From Pseudomonas sp. R76 (GTDB lineage: Bacteria; Pseudomonadota; Gammaproteobacteria; Pseudomonadales; Pseudomonadaceae), in contig NZ_CP019428.1 in the NCBI RefSeq assembly GCF_009834565.1, positions 5,642,001 to 5,706,000 of the forward strand: a stretch of DNA of 64,000 nt. The letters run 5' to 3'. Made by a program: the position numbers and the translations under genes. Below are positions 27,395 to 36,707 of this stretch, piece after piece; within the stretch, counting starts at the first letter, position 1, and every line of letters starts with the position of its first letter. The notes under the pieces are model-generated. The model was not told the origin of the DNA and did not search any database. It saw only the letters and a list, made by a program, of their open reading frames with translations.

Positions 27395-28753
27395 TCAGCG
27401 CACGCCCTCAGACCTCAACGCCGCCGGGGTGTAGTCCGCCGCCTTGGCCGCAAAGCCGAACACGAAACTGTGTTTCTCCTCGTTCTTCATCCCCAGCGCG
27501 ATGTAGCGCCCGGCGATGATGTCGTACAGCGTTTCCACGGTGTAGGCCGGCACTTGGTGGTCGTAGTAGAACTGCGCATGGCCTTCGGCGACACGCCACA
27601 GTTGGCCACGGCCGTCGTAGTGATCCACCAGCGCAACTTGCCAGCTGTCTTCGTCGATGTACATGTGGCGCTTGGCGTAAATGTGCCGCTCGCTCGGCTT
27701 GACGGTGCCGACTACTTCCCACACCCGGTGCAGCTCATAACGGGTCAGGTCCTGATTGATATGCCCGGCCTTGATGATGTCGTCGTACTTGAGGGTCGGC
27801 GAATCGAGCTTGTAGCTGTTGTAGGGGATGTACATTTCTTTTTTGCCCACCAGCTTCCAGTCGTAGCGGTCGGGGGCACCGGAGAACATGTCAAAGTTGT
27901 CGGTGGTGCGCAGGCCGTCGGAGGCGGTGCCCGGGCCGTCGTAAGACACTTGCGGGGCGCGGCGCACACGGCGCTGGCCGGCGTTGTAGATCCAGGCCAG
28001 GCGCGGCTCCTTCACCTGGTCGAGAGTTTCGTGCACCAGCAGCACGTTGCCCGCCAGGCGTGCCGGGGCAGTCACCGATTGCTTGAAGAAGCTCAGCACG
28101 TTGGCCGCCTTGGCCTGGTCGATATCGGGGATGGCTTGAGGCACCGCCACTTCTTCTTCGAAGCGGATCGGCGTGTAGCTGCCATTCGTTTGCGGGGTGG
28201 CCTGGGTGATGATGCGCTTGAGGTTGCCGCCGTGGTAACGGGTGATGTGGTTCCACAACACTTCCACGCCATTCTTCGGAATCGGGAAGGCGTAGTAGCG
28301 GTTGCCGGTGAAGTTTTCCAGGCCATTGCCGTCGTTGATCGCGTGCACGTTCAACGCGCTGCGCTTGATCGACTCGTAGATGTCCGGCGGCAGGTTAACC
28401 GTGCGGTGGGTCGGGTACACCGGGATCTTGTAGGTCTCGGGGTAGCGCTTGAACATCGCCACCTGGCCGTCGGAGAGTTTGTCTTTGTATTTGTCGACCG
28501 TGGCGGCGGTGATCACGAACAGCGGTTTTTCGTTGGCAAACGGGTCGGCCAGAAAGCCCTTGCTGTCCACCGCGCCAGCGTTTTTGGGGATGCCGCCGGT
28601 CCAGGCAGGGATCGAGCCGTCGGCGTTGCCGGCTTTTTCGGCGCCGACCGGTGTGAGGCTGGTGCCGAGCTTGGCGGCTTCTTCAGGCGACACCGCCGCC
28701 ATCACGTGGGCGGCCAGCAGACTCAGGGCCATCACTGCAAATATCTTACGCAT
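27395..28753 (-). CDS. DUF1329 periplasmic protein
   Basis: A 452-residue exported protein with a Sec signal peptide (about 1-19, cleavage near HVMAA). It matches the DUF1329 family, whose fold is related to the lipoprotein carriers LolA and LolB. It follows the DUF1302 gene by 26 bp. The two families usually occur together, often with RND-type transporters, and are linked to handling of hydrophobic compounds or esters; this last is inference from family context. No catalytic residues are evident. Confidence 0.88.
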   Translation of the reverse strand: MRKIFAVMALSLLAAHVMAAVSPEEAAKLGTSLTPVGAEKAGNADGSIPAWTGGIPKNAGAVDSKGFLADPFANEKPLFVITAATVDKYKDKLSDGQVAMFKRYPETYKIPVYPTHRTVNLPPDIYESIKRSALNVHAINDGNGLENFTGNRYYAFPIPKNGVEVLWNHITRYHGGNLKRIITQATPQTNGSYTPIRFEEEVAVPQAIPDIDQAKAANVLSFFKQSVTAPARLAGNVLLVHETLDQVKEPRLAWIYNAGQRRVRRAPQVSYDGPGTASDGLRTTDNFDMFSGAPDRYDWKLVGKKEMYIPYNSYKLDSPTLKYDDIIKAGHINQDLTRYELHRVWEVVGTVKPSERHIYAKRHMYIDEDSWQVALVDHYDGRGQLWRVAEGHAQFYYDHQVPAYTVETLYDIIAGRYIALGMKNEEKHSFVFGFAAKAADYTPAALRSEGVR

Positions 28754-28779
28754 AGGTTGTTGTCCTTCCTTAAACCCGA

Positions 28780-30570
28780 TCAGAAGTTCACGCCGAAGCT
28801 GAGGGCGATAAAGTCGCGGTCGGTGAGGGTGTTGTAGTCGCCGCCGAAAAAGTCGGTGTAGCTAAGGCTGGCGGTGTAGGTGTTGCGGTAGTCCGCATCC
28901 ACGCCGACGCTGATCGCCTTGGCGCCTTCGTTGAAAATCCCGTTGGGCCCGTAACCGCTGACGTCATGGGACCAGGACAAGTTGGGCTTGAGGTTCACCC
29001 CGGCAAACACGTTGTTGTAGTCGAGGATGGCGCGGGCGCGATAACCCCAGGAGTTGGCGGTGACAAAGCCATCGGTATCGCCTTGGAAACCATAGGCGCC
29101 GTACACCGAGTCACGGCCGTAGCGCAGTTTGGTTTTGGCCTCCAGCCCGCCGACGTGCACGAACGCCGCCTCGCCCACCAAGGTCAGGCGTTCGGCGCCC
29201 AGCACCTGGTCGAAGAACTGGGTCATGGTGCTCTGGATCTGGGTGATTTCCTTGCGGCGATAACCGGCGTTATCCGAGCCGAACGAGCTGCGGATCGGCG
29301 AGGCGGTTTGGCCGGCGATCGGGTTGACCAGCGCCAGGGTCAGGTCGGTGGTGTTGAGTTGCACCGGCGCGTTCGGGCGATAGCTGATTTCGCCGGTCCA
29401 GGCGGTGCCGGTGGGCAAAGTGGTGGAAAAACTGGCGCCGTACAGGCGAATGTCTTCCGGGTAATCGAGGTAATACTGGCCACGCCCGAGCATGGTGCTC
29501 TGGGCCAGGCCCGAGCCGCTGCCGGGTGCGATGGCATTGGCGGTGGCCGCAATTCGGCCGATGGTCGCCAGGTTGGTGTTGGCGGTCAGCGTGCCCACGG
29601 TCGGCGTGCGGCTGTGGTAGTTCATGAAGTACAGGCCGTACTCGGTGTCATCGCCGAGCCAGCGCAAGGCCGCGCCGAACTGGCCGCCATCGCGGGCTTC
29701 GCGGTCCTTGGCGCGCTGCACCACCACGCCTTCGCGCGTGACTTGAAAGCCCTGGCCGAACGCTGCGGCCACCGGTTGCAACGGCGCAATCGCCGGGCTG
29801 CCGACGGTGTAGTTGCTGTTGCAGCCGTGGGCGACCACGTCGTTACCAAAGAAGGTGCCGCAGTTATCCACCACGGTGTTTTCCCAGTTCAGTTGGTAGA
29901 AACCTTCAACCGAAAGCTGATTGGTGAGGCTCTGGGAGGCAAACAGCATGTTCACCGGAATCAGGCCTTCCTTGATCTCCGCACCTGGACGGCGGAAGGC
30001 CGACACGTCGATGGGGTTGATGCTGTTGATCGAGTTGCCGATGAACGTACTCTCGCCCCAACTCACCACTTGCTTGCCGACGCGCACGTTGCCGGGCAGG
30101 TCGCCAATCGAATAGTTGTGATAGACGAAAGCGTCGAGCAGCTCATAACCGGAAGAGCGCGCGCCTTCGTCGCGATGGTGGTTGCTGATCTGTTTGAACT
30201 CGCGGTCTTCGTCCTGCAGTTCGAAGTCGTACCAGTATTTGCCGCGCACGAATACGCCGCTGTCGCCGTATTTGAGCTCCAGGTCGTGGATGCCCTTGAA
30301 GATCTTGGAGAAGGTCTCGCCCTTCTTGAAATTCAGCCGCCCGTCATCACCGGTAGACGCCTGCCCCGTGCCGCCATTGGGCACGCCCACCAGCTTCTTG
30401 TCGGCATCGCGCATGCCCCAACTGGCGCCCACCGACAGCGAGGAATCGAATTGCCCTTCGATCTCGCCAATGTTGAACGAAACAGCCTGTGCCTGGGCGC
30501 AGCAGCCCAGTGCAACCGCCGCAGCCAGCGCCTGTGGCGTGAAGATGGCGCGCATTGTTGTTTTTGTCAT
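28780..30570 (-). CDS. DUF1302 outer-membrane protein
   Basis: A 596-residue protein with a signal peptide (MTKTTMRAIFTPQALAAAVA, cleavage near AQAVS) and a beta-strand-rich body ending in ALSFGVNF, a typical outer-membrane barrel C-terminal phenylalanine. It belongs to DUF1302. The ATG at 30570 is chosen because it starts the signal peptide; the upstream open frame crosses the repeat region. First gene of the pair with DUF1329. It probably forms a channel or adhesion barrel for hydrophobic substrates. Confidence 0.88.
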   Translation of the reverse strand: MTKTTMRAIFTPQALAAAVALGCCAQAQAVSFNIGEIEGQFDSSLSVGASWGMRDADKKLVGVPNGGTGQASTGDDGRLNFKKGETFSKIFKGIHDLELKYGDSGVFVRGKYWYDFELQDEDREFKQISNHHRDEGARSSGYELLDAFVYHNYSIGDLPGNVRVGKQVVSWGESTFIGNSINSINPIDVSAFRRPGAEIKEGLIPVNMLFASQSLTNQLSVEGFYQLNWENTVVDNCGTFFGNDVVAHGCNSNYTVGSPAIAPLQPVAAAFGQGFQVTREGVVVQRAKDREARDGGQFGAALRWLGDDTEYGLYFMNYHSRTPTVGTLTANTNLATIGRIAATANAIAPGSGSGLAQSTMLGRGQYYLDYPEDIRLYGASFSTTLPTGTAWTGEISYRPNAPVQLNTTDLTLALVNPIAGQTASPIRSSFGSDNAGYRRKEITQIQSTMTQFFDQVLGAERLTLVGEAAFVHVGGLEAKTKLRYGRDSVYGAYGFQGDTDGFVTANSWGYRARAILDYNNVFAGVNLKPNLSWSHDVSGYGPNGIFNEGAKAISVGVDADYRNTYTASLSYTDFFGGDYNTLTDRDFIALSFGVNF

Positions 30571-30746
30571 GCGTCTTCCCCGGTGAGTGACAGAAGGCCC
30601 CACCCTACTGCCGCTCGTCAGGAGCGATAAGCGCACCAAAGGGGTATTCGCAGTGTCGCTCGAAAGGATTAACAGGCGCTCTGGCCGGGGTTTGCGCACG
30701 GCTATGGATTGGATAGATGACGGGTTATCAAAAAGATAGATAGGCC

Positions 30747-30869
30747 GATGATCGTACCCACGCGCGATGATCGTTCCCACGCTCCGCGTGGGAATGCCTC
30801 CAGGGACGCTCCGCGTCCCTCTGAAGCCCGTCACCGCCTGCATTTCCACGCGGAGCGCAGGAACGATCG
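30747..30869. repeat. Palindromic GATCGTTCCCACGC repeat element
   Basis: CGATGATCGTNCCCACGC occurs twice in tandem (30747-30764 and 30765-30782). It is followed by hairpins TTCCCACGCTCCGCGTGGGA and GGGACGCTCCGCGTCCC, and closed by an outer inverted match ending GGAACGATC. Elements of this class are dispersed in many Pseudomonas genomes and differ from the GTGGGAGC REPs elsewhere in the window. Confidence 0.8.
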
Positions 30870-30994
30870 TTACTGATTTGGTAACAGTCCTTGTCCTGAA
30901 CCGCTATTACTCATTTTGTTACAGACGACTATTCTTAGCAGGCTTTCAGGGCAAACAGCCCGCTTGTGTAAAAGCAGGAAAAGTCTGATTCCAA

Positions 30995-31101
30995 TGGATT
31001 GACCCGTTGAATCAATCTATTACCGCTGTTCACTGACGTTGATTTGTCGCTCCTTGATCCAACGTCTTACTTCGGCCGCTGCCTTTGCAGCGGTCTTTTT
31101 T
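30995..31101 (+). ncRNA. Candidate small RNA with intrinsic terminator
   Basis: A plus-strand rho-independent terminator (CCGCTGC-CTTT-GCAGCGG, 31076-31093, then a T-run to 31101) has no protein gene upstream of it in that direction. Directly before it is a second stem, GACGTTG (31035-31041) with CAACGTC (31060-31066). TTGACC at about 31000 and CTATTA near 31017 could be promoter parts, though the spacing is short. I cannot name it. Confidence 0.4.
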
Positions 31102-31116
31102 ATGCCCGCAATAAAA

Positions 31117-31138
31117 CGGGGCGCTATCAGCGCCCCGT
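31117..31138 (-). terminator. Terminator after the SDR gene
   Basis: CGGGGCGCT-ATC-AGCGCCCCG with TTTTAT following on the minus strand, 27 bp beyond the SDR stop. Confidence 0.8.
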
Positions 31139-31164
31139 CAGATTCAATCGTGTTCTAGCAACGA

Positions 31165-32076
31165 TCAGAGGCTGAACTTCTGCAAGTTGGCCATCATCTC
31201 CTTCAATGCCTCGATATTGTCCTTGGGGTGAGCCGCGCCTTCAAAGTCGCAAATCTGCGCCCAGTGCGCCGCCACATCATCCGGTGAGAACCCGGCTTCG
31301 GGGTCAAACCCCACACCCAGGCTGCGCTCCCAACGGGTCTTGCCGATCCAACCGCCGCCCACTTCAAATAACCCCGCCGTTTCCTGACAAGCCTCGCTGC
31401 CCAGGTACACCACCAACGGGCTGACCAGCTCCGGCTTGAGGCGCTCGAACACTTGCGGCGGAATCAGGCCTTCGGTCATACGCGTGCCGCCGGTGGGGGC
31501 GATGGCGTTGACCAGGATGTTGTTCTTGCGCCCTTCCAGTGCCAGGGTGCGGGTCAAGCCATACAAACCCAGCTTGGCCATGCCGTAGTTGGATTGGCCG
31601 AAGTTGCCGTAGATGCCCGAGGTGGACGCGGTAAAGATCACCCGGCCATAACCCTGCTCGCGCAAATGCGGCCAGGCGGCGCGGGTGACTTTGTAGGCGC
31701 CTTCGACATGCACCCGGTAAACCAGGTCCCAGTCGCTGTCGTCCATTTTGTGGAAGGTCTTGTCGCGCAGAATGCCGGCGTTGTTCACCACCACATCGAT
31801 GCGACCAAACACGTCGAGCGCGTGCTGCACGATTTTGTCACCGTCGGTGACAGAGTCATGGTTGGCTTCGGCAATCCCGCCCGCCTCGCGGATCTCGGCG
31901 ACCACGCGGTCGGCAGCCGAGGCATTGGCGCCTTCGCCCTGGGTAGAACCGCCGAGGTCATTGACCAGCACTTTGGCACCGTGCCTGGCGAACAGCAGCG
32001 CATGCGCCCGACCCAACCCACCGCCGGCACCGGTGACGATCACGACCTTATCCTGGAACTGCACTGACTCACTCAT
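31165..32076 (-). CDS. SDR-family dehydrogenase (hydroxyacyl-CoA dehydrogenase-like)
   Basis: A 303-residue short-chain dehydrogenase with the NAD site TGAGGGLGRAHA, NNAG, and the catalytic Ser and YxxxK (SNYGMAKLG). The opening and the long C-terminal part (TGLFEVGGGWIGKTRW) match the (3R)-hydroxyacyl-CoA dehydrogenase unit of peroxisomal multifunctional enzyme 2 and its bacterial relatives. The ATG at 32076 fits the fold; an earlier start adds a non-conserved leader. The order resembles PA3427 of P. aeruginosa. Substrate probably an acyl-CoA or steroid-like alcohol. Confidence 0.88.
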   Translation of the reverse strand: MSESVQFQDKVVIVTGAGGGLGRAHALLFARHGAKVLVNDLGGSTQGEGANASAADRVVAEIREAGGIAEANHDSVTDGDKIVQHALDVFGRIDVVVNNAGILRDKTFHKMDDSDWDLVYRVHVEGAYKVTRAAWPHLREQGYGRVIFTASTSGIYGNFGQSNYGMAKLGLYGLTRTLALEGRKNNILVNAIAPTGGTRMTEGLIPPQVFERLKPELVSPLVVYLGSEACQETAGLFEVGGGWIGKTRWERSLGVGFDPEAGFSPDDVAAHWAQICDFEGAAHPKDNIEALKEMMANLQKFSL

Positions 32077-32257
32077 ACCGAACTCCGCTGGCCACAATGG
32101 GAATGGCTTGAGTGTCAGGCACACAGCCTCTGGTCACAATAAAGTCGGCCGAGGCTGAATGGTGCGCGATAAGGCAGCGGGATGATCCACCACCTTCTCA
32201 GTGGCGAGCCCGCTAGCCACAACAGACCCGCTTGCCACAGGAAGCCCCATGAGCAGC

Positions 32258-33160
32258 TCAGGAATAGGCCACGCGCGTGGCCGGCTGGCCGATCCGCTCG
32301 CGAAACGCCAGGTAATGCTTGAGCACCAGCACCGGCGCTTCAATCTGCGGGTAATGGCCGATATTGGCCAGCAACACCGTGTCAGCGTGCGGCACCAATT
32401 GGTGATAACGCTCCACCATGTGCGCGCCGGAGATCGGGTCGACTTCGCCATCGATCACACACAACGGCACTTCGCCACGCTGCATCGCATCCACCCAGCG
32501 CTCCCGCAATCGACGGCGCTGGGGAATGTAGGCGATCAGTTTGTGCAGGATGCGCGTACCGTCATTGCAATTGATCAGGCTCCAGAAATCATCCAGCGCG
32601 CTTTCACTGGGCCGCGTAGTCGGGCCGAAAATCTGGCTGAAACTGTTCGACAAGGCATTGCGCCCAAACGCGCGGCCGATCATCCAGCCGAGCGGGCTGA
32701 GCAGTAGCTTCTGCACCAGCGCCGGGCGATGGGTTTCCGGAAATAGCCCGCCATTGAGGAACACGCAGCTGGCCATCTGAAACCGGCCTTCGTAATGGCG
32801 GGCGAGCAGTTCCTGGGCGACGCTGTCGCCGTAGTCGTGGGCCAACACGTGCACCGGCTGCTCCACGCGCAGGTAGTCGAGCAACGCCTGTTGCAGATCG
32901 GCTTGTTCCAGCAGGCAATAATCGTGGTCCACCGGCTTGGCCGATTCGCCGAACCCCAGCATGTCGCACGCGATCACCAGGTTGCGCTGGGCCAGCGGCT
33001 GCCACAGGTAGTGCCAGTCCCAGCTGGCGGTGGGGAAACCATGAATCAACAGCAGCGGTTCGCCCTGCCCGGCCACCCAGTAACGGATCTTACGGCCACG
33101 GAAGATGAATTCCTGGCTACGTTTGCGCCAGGCTCTGAGCGGGATTTCGGCGAGTGGCAT
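32258..33160 (-). CDS. Alpha/beta hydrolase, epoxide hydrolase-like
   Basis: A 300-residue alpha/beta hydrolase. The oxyanion region is LLIHGFPTASWDWHY. The nucleophile elbow AHDYGDS puts an aspartate where epoxide hydrolases and haloalkane dehalogenases have it. The catalytic His is in IGHYPQIEAP, and DGEVDPISG supplies the acid. No signal peptide. Its start codon shares one base with the stop of the aldolase gene (TGATG), so the two are translationally coupled. Confidence 0.88.
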   Translation of the reverse strand: MPLAEIPLRAWRKRSQEFIFRGRKIRYWVAGQGEPLLLIHGFPTASWDWHYLWQPLAQRNLVIACDMLGFGESAKPVDHDYCLLEQADLQQALLDYLRVEQPVHVLAHDYGDSVAQELLARHYEGRFQMASCVFLNGGLFPETHRPALVQKLLLSPLGWMIGRAFGRNALSNSFSQIFGPTTRPSESALDDFWSLINCNDGTRILHKLIAYIPQRRRLRERWVDAMQRGEVPLCVIDGEVDPISGAHMVERYHQLVPHADTVLLANIGHYPQIEAPVLVLKHYLAFRERIGQPATRVAYS

Positions 33161-33942
33161 CAGCTTTTATACCCGGGATCTTGCAGGTCCAATTTACGCA
33201 GCAGCGCCGGCCAGGCCAGCGCGCCCCCCATACCTTGAGCACTCTTTGTGACAGCCGCCACCATGGCCTTGGCGCCCGCAAGAATCTGCGGCTCGATGTT
33301 AATCAATTCGGCCGCGCCGTTTTGCGCCAGCACCTGGATATCGCAGGCGCGCTGGAAGGTGAACATCATGAGGAACGTGTCGGCGATGGTGCCGCCGCAG
33401 GTCAGCAGGCCATGGTTGTGCAGCATCAGGAAATTGTTGTCGCCCAGGTCTGCCTGCAGGCGCGCTTTTTCTTCAGGGTTCAGCGCCACGCCTTCGTAGG
33501 CGTGATAGGCCAGGCTGGCAAGCACGAACAACGATTGCTGGCTGATCGGCAGCACGCCCTGCTTCTGGGCGGAGACGGCCACACCCGAAGGTGTGTGGGT
33601 GTGTATCACGCACGCCACATCGTGGCGCACTTCATGGATGGCACTGTGAATCGTGTAGCCCGCCGGGTTGATCTCGTAGGGGCTGTCCATCAGCTTGTTG
33701 CCGGCCTGATCAATCTTGACCAGGCTTGAGGCAGTGATTTCGTGGAACATCAGCCCGTAGGGGTTGATCAGAAAGTCATCGGTGCCCGGCACCTTGGCGG
33801 AAATATGCGTGAAGATCAGGTCATCCCAGCCATGCAGTGCCACCAGGCGATAGCAGGCCGCCAGGTCGACACGGGTTTGCCATTCGGCAGCGCTGACCTG
33901 GTCTTTGACATTCTGTGGCGATAGAACGGGGGCTAGGCTCAC
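33160..33942 (-). CDS. Class II aldolase/adducin-family protein
   Basis: A 260-residue protein of the class II aldolase/adducin fold. The zinc-binding histidines are visible in HTHTPSG and in HNHGLLTCGGT. Members include fuculose- and ribulose-phosphate aldolases, but many in Pseudomonas have no known substrate. It is coupled to the hydrolase gene, in the order seen at PA3429-PA3430. Confidence 0.88.
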   Translation of the reverse strand: MSLAPVLSPQNVKDQVSAAEWQTRVDLAACYRLVALHGWDDLIFTHISAKVPGTDDFLINPYGLMFHEITASSLVKIDQAGNKLMDSPYEINPAGYTIHSAIHEVRHDVACVIHTHTPSGVAVSAQKQGVLPISQQSLFVLASLAYHAYEGVALNPEEKARLQADLGDNNFLMLHNHGLLTCGGTIADTFLMMFTFQRACDIQVLAQNGAAELINIEPQILAGAKAMVAAVTKSAQGMGGALAWPALLRKLDLQDPGYKS

Positions 33943-34081
33943 GGTAACGACCTCCTTGGCACATTTTTTTATTATTTTTTGAGTGAGGGGCCAGTCTAGT
34001 CAGACGACGTAGCGGAAGGAGTTGCCTTCGCAGCCAGCTTGATGACTGAGCGAGTCACCCAAGAGAATAGTCCATGCGGCG

Positions 34082-34768
34082 TCAGAGAAGCGCCGCCAAT
34101 AAAGGCACGGCGAACAGGTTGAGCAAGCCCGTCAGCACCATCACCAGCCCCGCCACCGAGCCTTCTTCGCCGCCCACTTCCCGCGCGCGGCTGACACCCG
34201 CGCCATGGGCGCCCACACCAAACAATGCACCACGCGCCAAGGGCGTACGCAGCGGCAACCATTTAAGCAGCACGCCGCCGAGCATGGCGCCGAACACGCC
34301 GGTGAACATCACAAACACGGCGGTGAGTTCCGGTACGCCACCGAGGTCAGAGGACACCGGCATGGCAAACGGCGTGGTGATCGAACGCGGCAACAACGAC
34401 ATCGTCACCGAACTGTTTAACGCCAGCGCCTTGGCCAACCCGAACGAGGTGCCGATAGAGGCCGCGCTGCCCGCGACCATCCCCAGCAGCAACGCCGACC
34501 AATGCCGCGCCAACAGGCGGCGCTGCTGCCAGATCGGCACGGCAAACGCCACGGTCACCGGCCCCAGCACCAGCATCAGCCAATGGGTGTCGGTGGCGTA
34601 TTCGGCGTAGGCGGTTTTCATCGGCACGGCCACCGCCAGCAATAGCGCGGGCACCAGGATCAACGGCGATAGCAGATAGCGGCCGGTGCGACGATAAATC
34701 CAGCGACTGAAGATGTAGGCGCCCAGGGTCAGGGCGAGCCAGAACACTGGCATCAGTTCAAGCTTCAC
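34082..34768 (-). CDS. lrgB: LrgB/CidB-family membrane protein
   Basis: A 228-residue membrane protein with about six to seven helices and the LrgB core (SITTPFAMPVSSDLGG, GAHGAGVSRAREVG). With LrgA it modulates murein hydrolase activity or small-molecule export, by analogy with Staphylococcus LrgAB. Its start overlaps lrgA by 11 bp. Confidence 0.9.
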   Translation of the reverse strand: MKLELMPVFWLALTLGAYIFSRWIYRRTGRYLLSPLILVPALLLAVAVPMKTAYAEYATDTHWLMLVLGPVTVAFAVPIWQQRRLLARHWSALLLGMVAGSAASIGTSFGLAKALALNSSVTMSLLPRSITTPFAMPVSSDLGGVPELTAVFVMFTGVFGAMLGGVLLKWLPLRTPLARGALFGVGAHGAGVSRAREVGGEEGSVAGLVMVLTGLLNLFAVPLLAALL

Positions 34769-35144
34769 GGCGCATGCTCCAGCGGCAGACCATCTCGACG
34801 GTGAACGCCGTCACCAGCATCACCGACAGCGTGCTGAAGCCGATCACCAGCAGGATGCGCCAGCCGTCATTGCGCACCAGGCCGCCGTAATCGAGCAGGC
34901 TCATCAGCGCCGGGATAAAGAACAGCAGCATTTCTGCCATCAATACACCGGCGCCCAATTGCAGGGTCGCCGGCTTGACCAGGCCACTGGCGAAGGTCGC
35001 CAGCAACAGGCCCAGGCCGACCACGCCGCCGGGAATCGGCCACCCAAACCACACCGACAGTTGAGTGCCGAGCAGGTAGATAGCCAGCAGTACGACCAAC
35101 TCCGTCAGCAGACGGCCAAGGTGTTTGAAGGTGAAACGTTTCAT
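34758..35144 (-). CDS. lrgA: LrgA/CidA-family holin-like protein
   Basis: A 128-residue protein with four membrane helices and the CidA/LrgA signature (PIPGGVVGLGLLLA, LLFFIPALMSLLDY). The ATG at 35144 (MKRFTFKHLGRLLTEL) is preferred to an earlier in-frame start lacking family similarity. First gene of lrgAB, divergent from a LysR regulator with a gap of 99 bp. Confidence 0.9.
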   Translation of the reverse strand: MKRFTFKHLGRLLTELVVLLAIYLLGTQLSVWFGWPIPGGVVGLGLLLATFASGLVKPATLQLGAGVLMAEMLLFFIPALMSLLDYGGLVRNDGWRILLVIGFSTLSVMLVTAFTVEMVCRWSMRREA

Positions 35145-35243
35145 GAGCTTTGGGTCCTCGCAGGCAACCCATTTTAAAGAGACCGCCCCCATCCCCACAG
35201 CGAATTGTTAGACTGCCAACTATTCCAAACTGGAATCGAAGCG

Positions 35244-36140
35244 ATGGAATTCAAACAGCTGCGCAGTTTTGTCGAAGTGATTCACCGCGGCGGCTTTACC
35301 CAGGCCGGTAAAACCTTGCACATCAGCCAATCGGCCGTCAGCAAGCAGGTGGCGCAGCTGGAGCAAAGCCTGGGCACACCGCTGCTGGAACGCACGGGCT
35401 CGCACATTCGCCTGACGGCCGCTGGCGAGGTGGTCTTGCAGCGCGCCGAGGCCATGTTGCGCCTGCAGACCGAGTTGCTCAGCGAGCTGGATGATATGCA
35501 GCAACTGGCCCGCGGCGAACTGCGCCTGGGTCTGCCGCTGTTGGCAGGCGATACATTGTTTGCCGGGCTGTTTGCCGAATACCGCAAGCGTTATCCCAAG
35601 GTCACCATTCAACTGCTCGAAGGCGGCAGCCGGACGATCGAGCAGGCGATTCTCAGTGGAGAGTTGGACGTGGGCGGCACCTTGATGCCCAGTGATCCGG
35701 CCTTCGCCTGGCAACCGTTTTGCGATGAGCCACTGGACGCCTTGCTGCCGATGGATCATCCATTGGCCGAAAACGCCCATGTGCGCCTGGAGGAATTGGC
35801 GGACACACCGTTCCTGATGTACCAGCGCAGTTTTGTCCTCAACGACCGTTTGATGCAGGCCTGTCAGCAATTGGGCTTTACGCCGAAGGAAATTGGCCGC
35901 AGCGGCCAGGCGGATTTTCTGGTCGCCCTGGTCGCCGCCGGCCAAGGCGTGGTGCTTTTGCCCAGCGTGGTCGCCCGTGGGCTGGTGCGACCGGGCGTGG
36001 TACGCCTCACACTCAAGGCGCCCGACTACCTGCGCTGGGACATTGCCTTTATCTGGCGTGAAGGCGCCTATCTGTCCAAGGCCGCCCAGGCCTGGCTGGC
36101 GTTGCTGCGTGAGTTTCCGGTCAACCGCGCAGTGCAGTGA
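35244..36140 (+). CDS. LysR-family regulator of the lrgAB locus
   Basis: A 298-residue LysR protein. The HTH is at about residues 1-60 (GGFTQAGKTLHISQSAVSKQ) and the effector domain follows. It starts at ATG 35244, divergent from lrgAB, which is its most likely target, and corresponds by position to PA3433. The 3' end overlaps the convergent flavodoxin gene by 20 bp. Confidence 0.9.
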   Translation: MEFKQLRSFVEVIHRGGFTQAGKTLHISQSAVSKQVAQLEQSLGTPLLERTGSHIRLTAAGEVVLQRAEAMLRLQTELLSELDDMQQLARGELRLGLPLLAGDTLFAGLFAEYRKRYPKVTIQLLEGGSRTIEQAILSGELDVGGTLMPSDPAFAWQPFCDEPLDALLPMDHPLAENAHVRLEELADTPFLMYQRSFVLNDRLMQACQQLGFTPKEIGRSGQADFLVALVAAGQGVVLLPSVVARGLVRPGVVRLTLKAPDYLRWDIAFIWREGAYLSKAAQAWLALLREFPVNRAVQ

Positions 36141-36579
36141 CCAGCTCGGCCAGCCACGGCTCGGCGTCGGCTTCCGGGGTGACGCTTTCGCTGGCGTCCA
36201 GGCGCAGCATCGGCAGCACTTCGTGTACGCCCAATTCGGCGAACAGCTCGCGCATTTGCTCGCCACCGCCACAGAAAGTGTCGCCGTAGCTGGCGTCGCC
36301 CAGGCCGATCACGGCACCGGGCAGGCCGCGCCAGGCGGCGGGCAATTGGTCGCGGATGGTCGAGTACAGGGGTTGCAGGTTGTCGGGAAGTTCGCCCATG
36401 CCGGTGGTGGAGGTCACCGCCAGAAAGGCCTCGGGGGCGAAGGCCTGCACGTCGGCCAGGGTCGCGCGAGGGTTGTGCCAGGCTTCAAAACCGGCCGCAT
36501 TGAGGAGGCCGGCGGCGTGACGGGCAACTTCTTCAGCCGTGCCGTAGACCGAGCCGGAAAGGATGGCGACTTTCATCAA
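36121..36579 (-). CDS. Flavodoxin-like protein (MioC type)
   Basis: A 152-residue FMN-binding flavodoxin-fold protein. The phosphate loop is SGSVYGTAEEVARH and the isoalloxazine loops are TSTTGMGELPDN and GLGDASYGDTFCGGGEQM. Single-domain proteins of this sort pass electrons to P450, biotin synthase or reductase partners. Start could be the second Met at 36576. No partner gene is adjacent. Confidence 0.9.
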   Translation of the reverse strand: MMKVAILSGSVYGTAEEVARHAAGLLNAAGFEAWHNPRATLADVQAFAPEAFLAVTSTTGMGELPDNLQPLYSTIRDQLPAAWRGLPGAVIGLGDASYGDTFCGGGEQMRELFAELGVHEVLPMLRLDASESVTPEADAEPWLAELVTALRG

Positions 36580-36707
36580 TCTGATCCTGTGGTTGAGCGA
36601 AAGCGTGGGATATTAGCAGCTGACGCAAATTTTTCAGCGCACACCGTGCAACATTCAACGCTCGCCCTCACTCCAAATTTCCATACCCGGCCATGGACCG
36701 CTCGATA

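Larger units (their letters stand above)
30571..31164. other. Intergenic region with palindromic repeat, possible small RNA and terminators
   Basis: No convincing protein gene. From left to right it holds the DUF1302 promoter side, a palindromic repeat (30747-30869), the paired elements GTTAC-N7-GTAAC at 30869-30885, a possible small RNA ending at 31101, and the terminator of the next leftward gene at 31117-31138. Confidence 0.6.

Noticed and set aside
28966..30630. 554-codon open frame antisense to the DUF1302 gene
   Set aside because: GC-rich DNA commonly leaves long antisense frames. The DUF1302 frame has a signal peptide, barrel ending and family match; the antisense product has biased, low-complexity composition and no domain.
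32161..32250. Another REP doublet
   Set aside because: Only scattered fragments such as GTGGCGAGCCCGCTAGCCAC remain and the two arms do not pair well, so I do not list it as an element.
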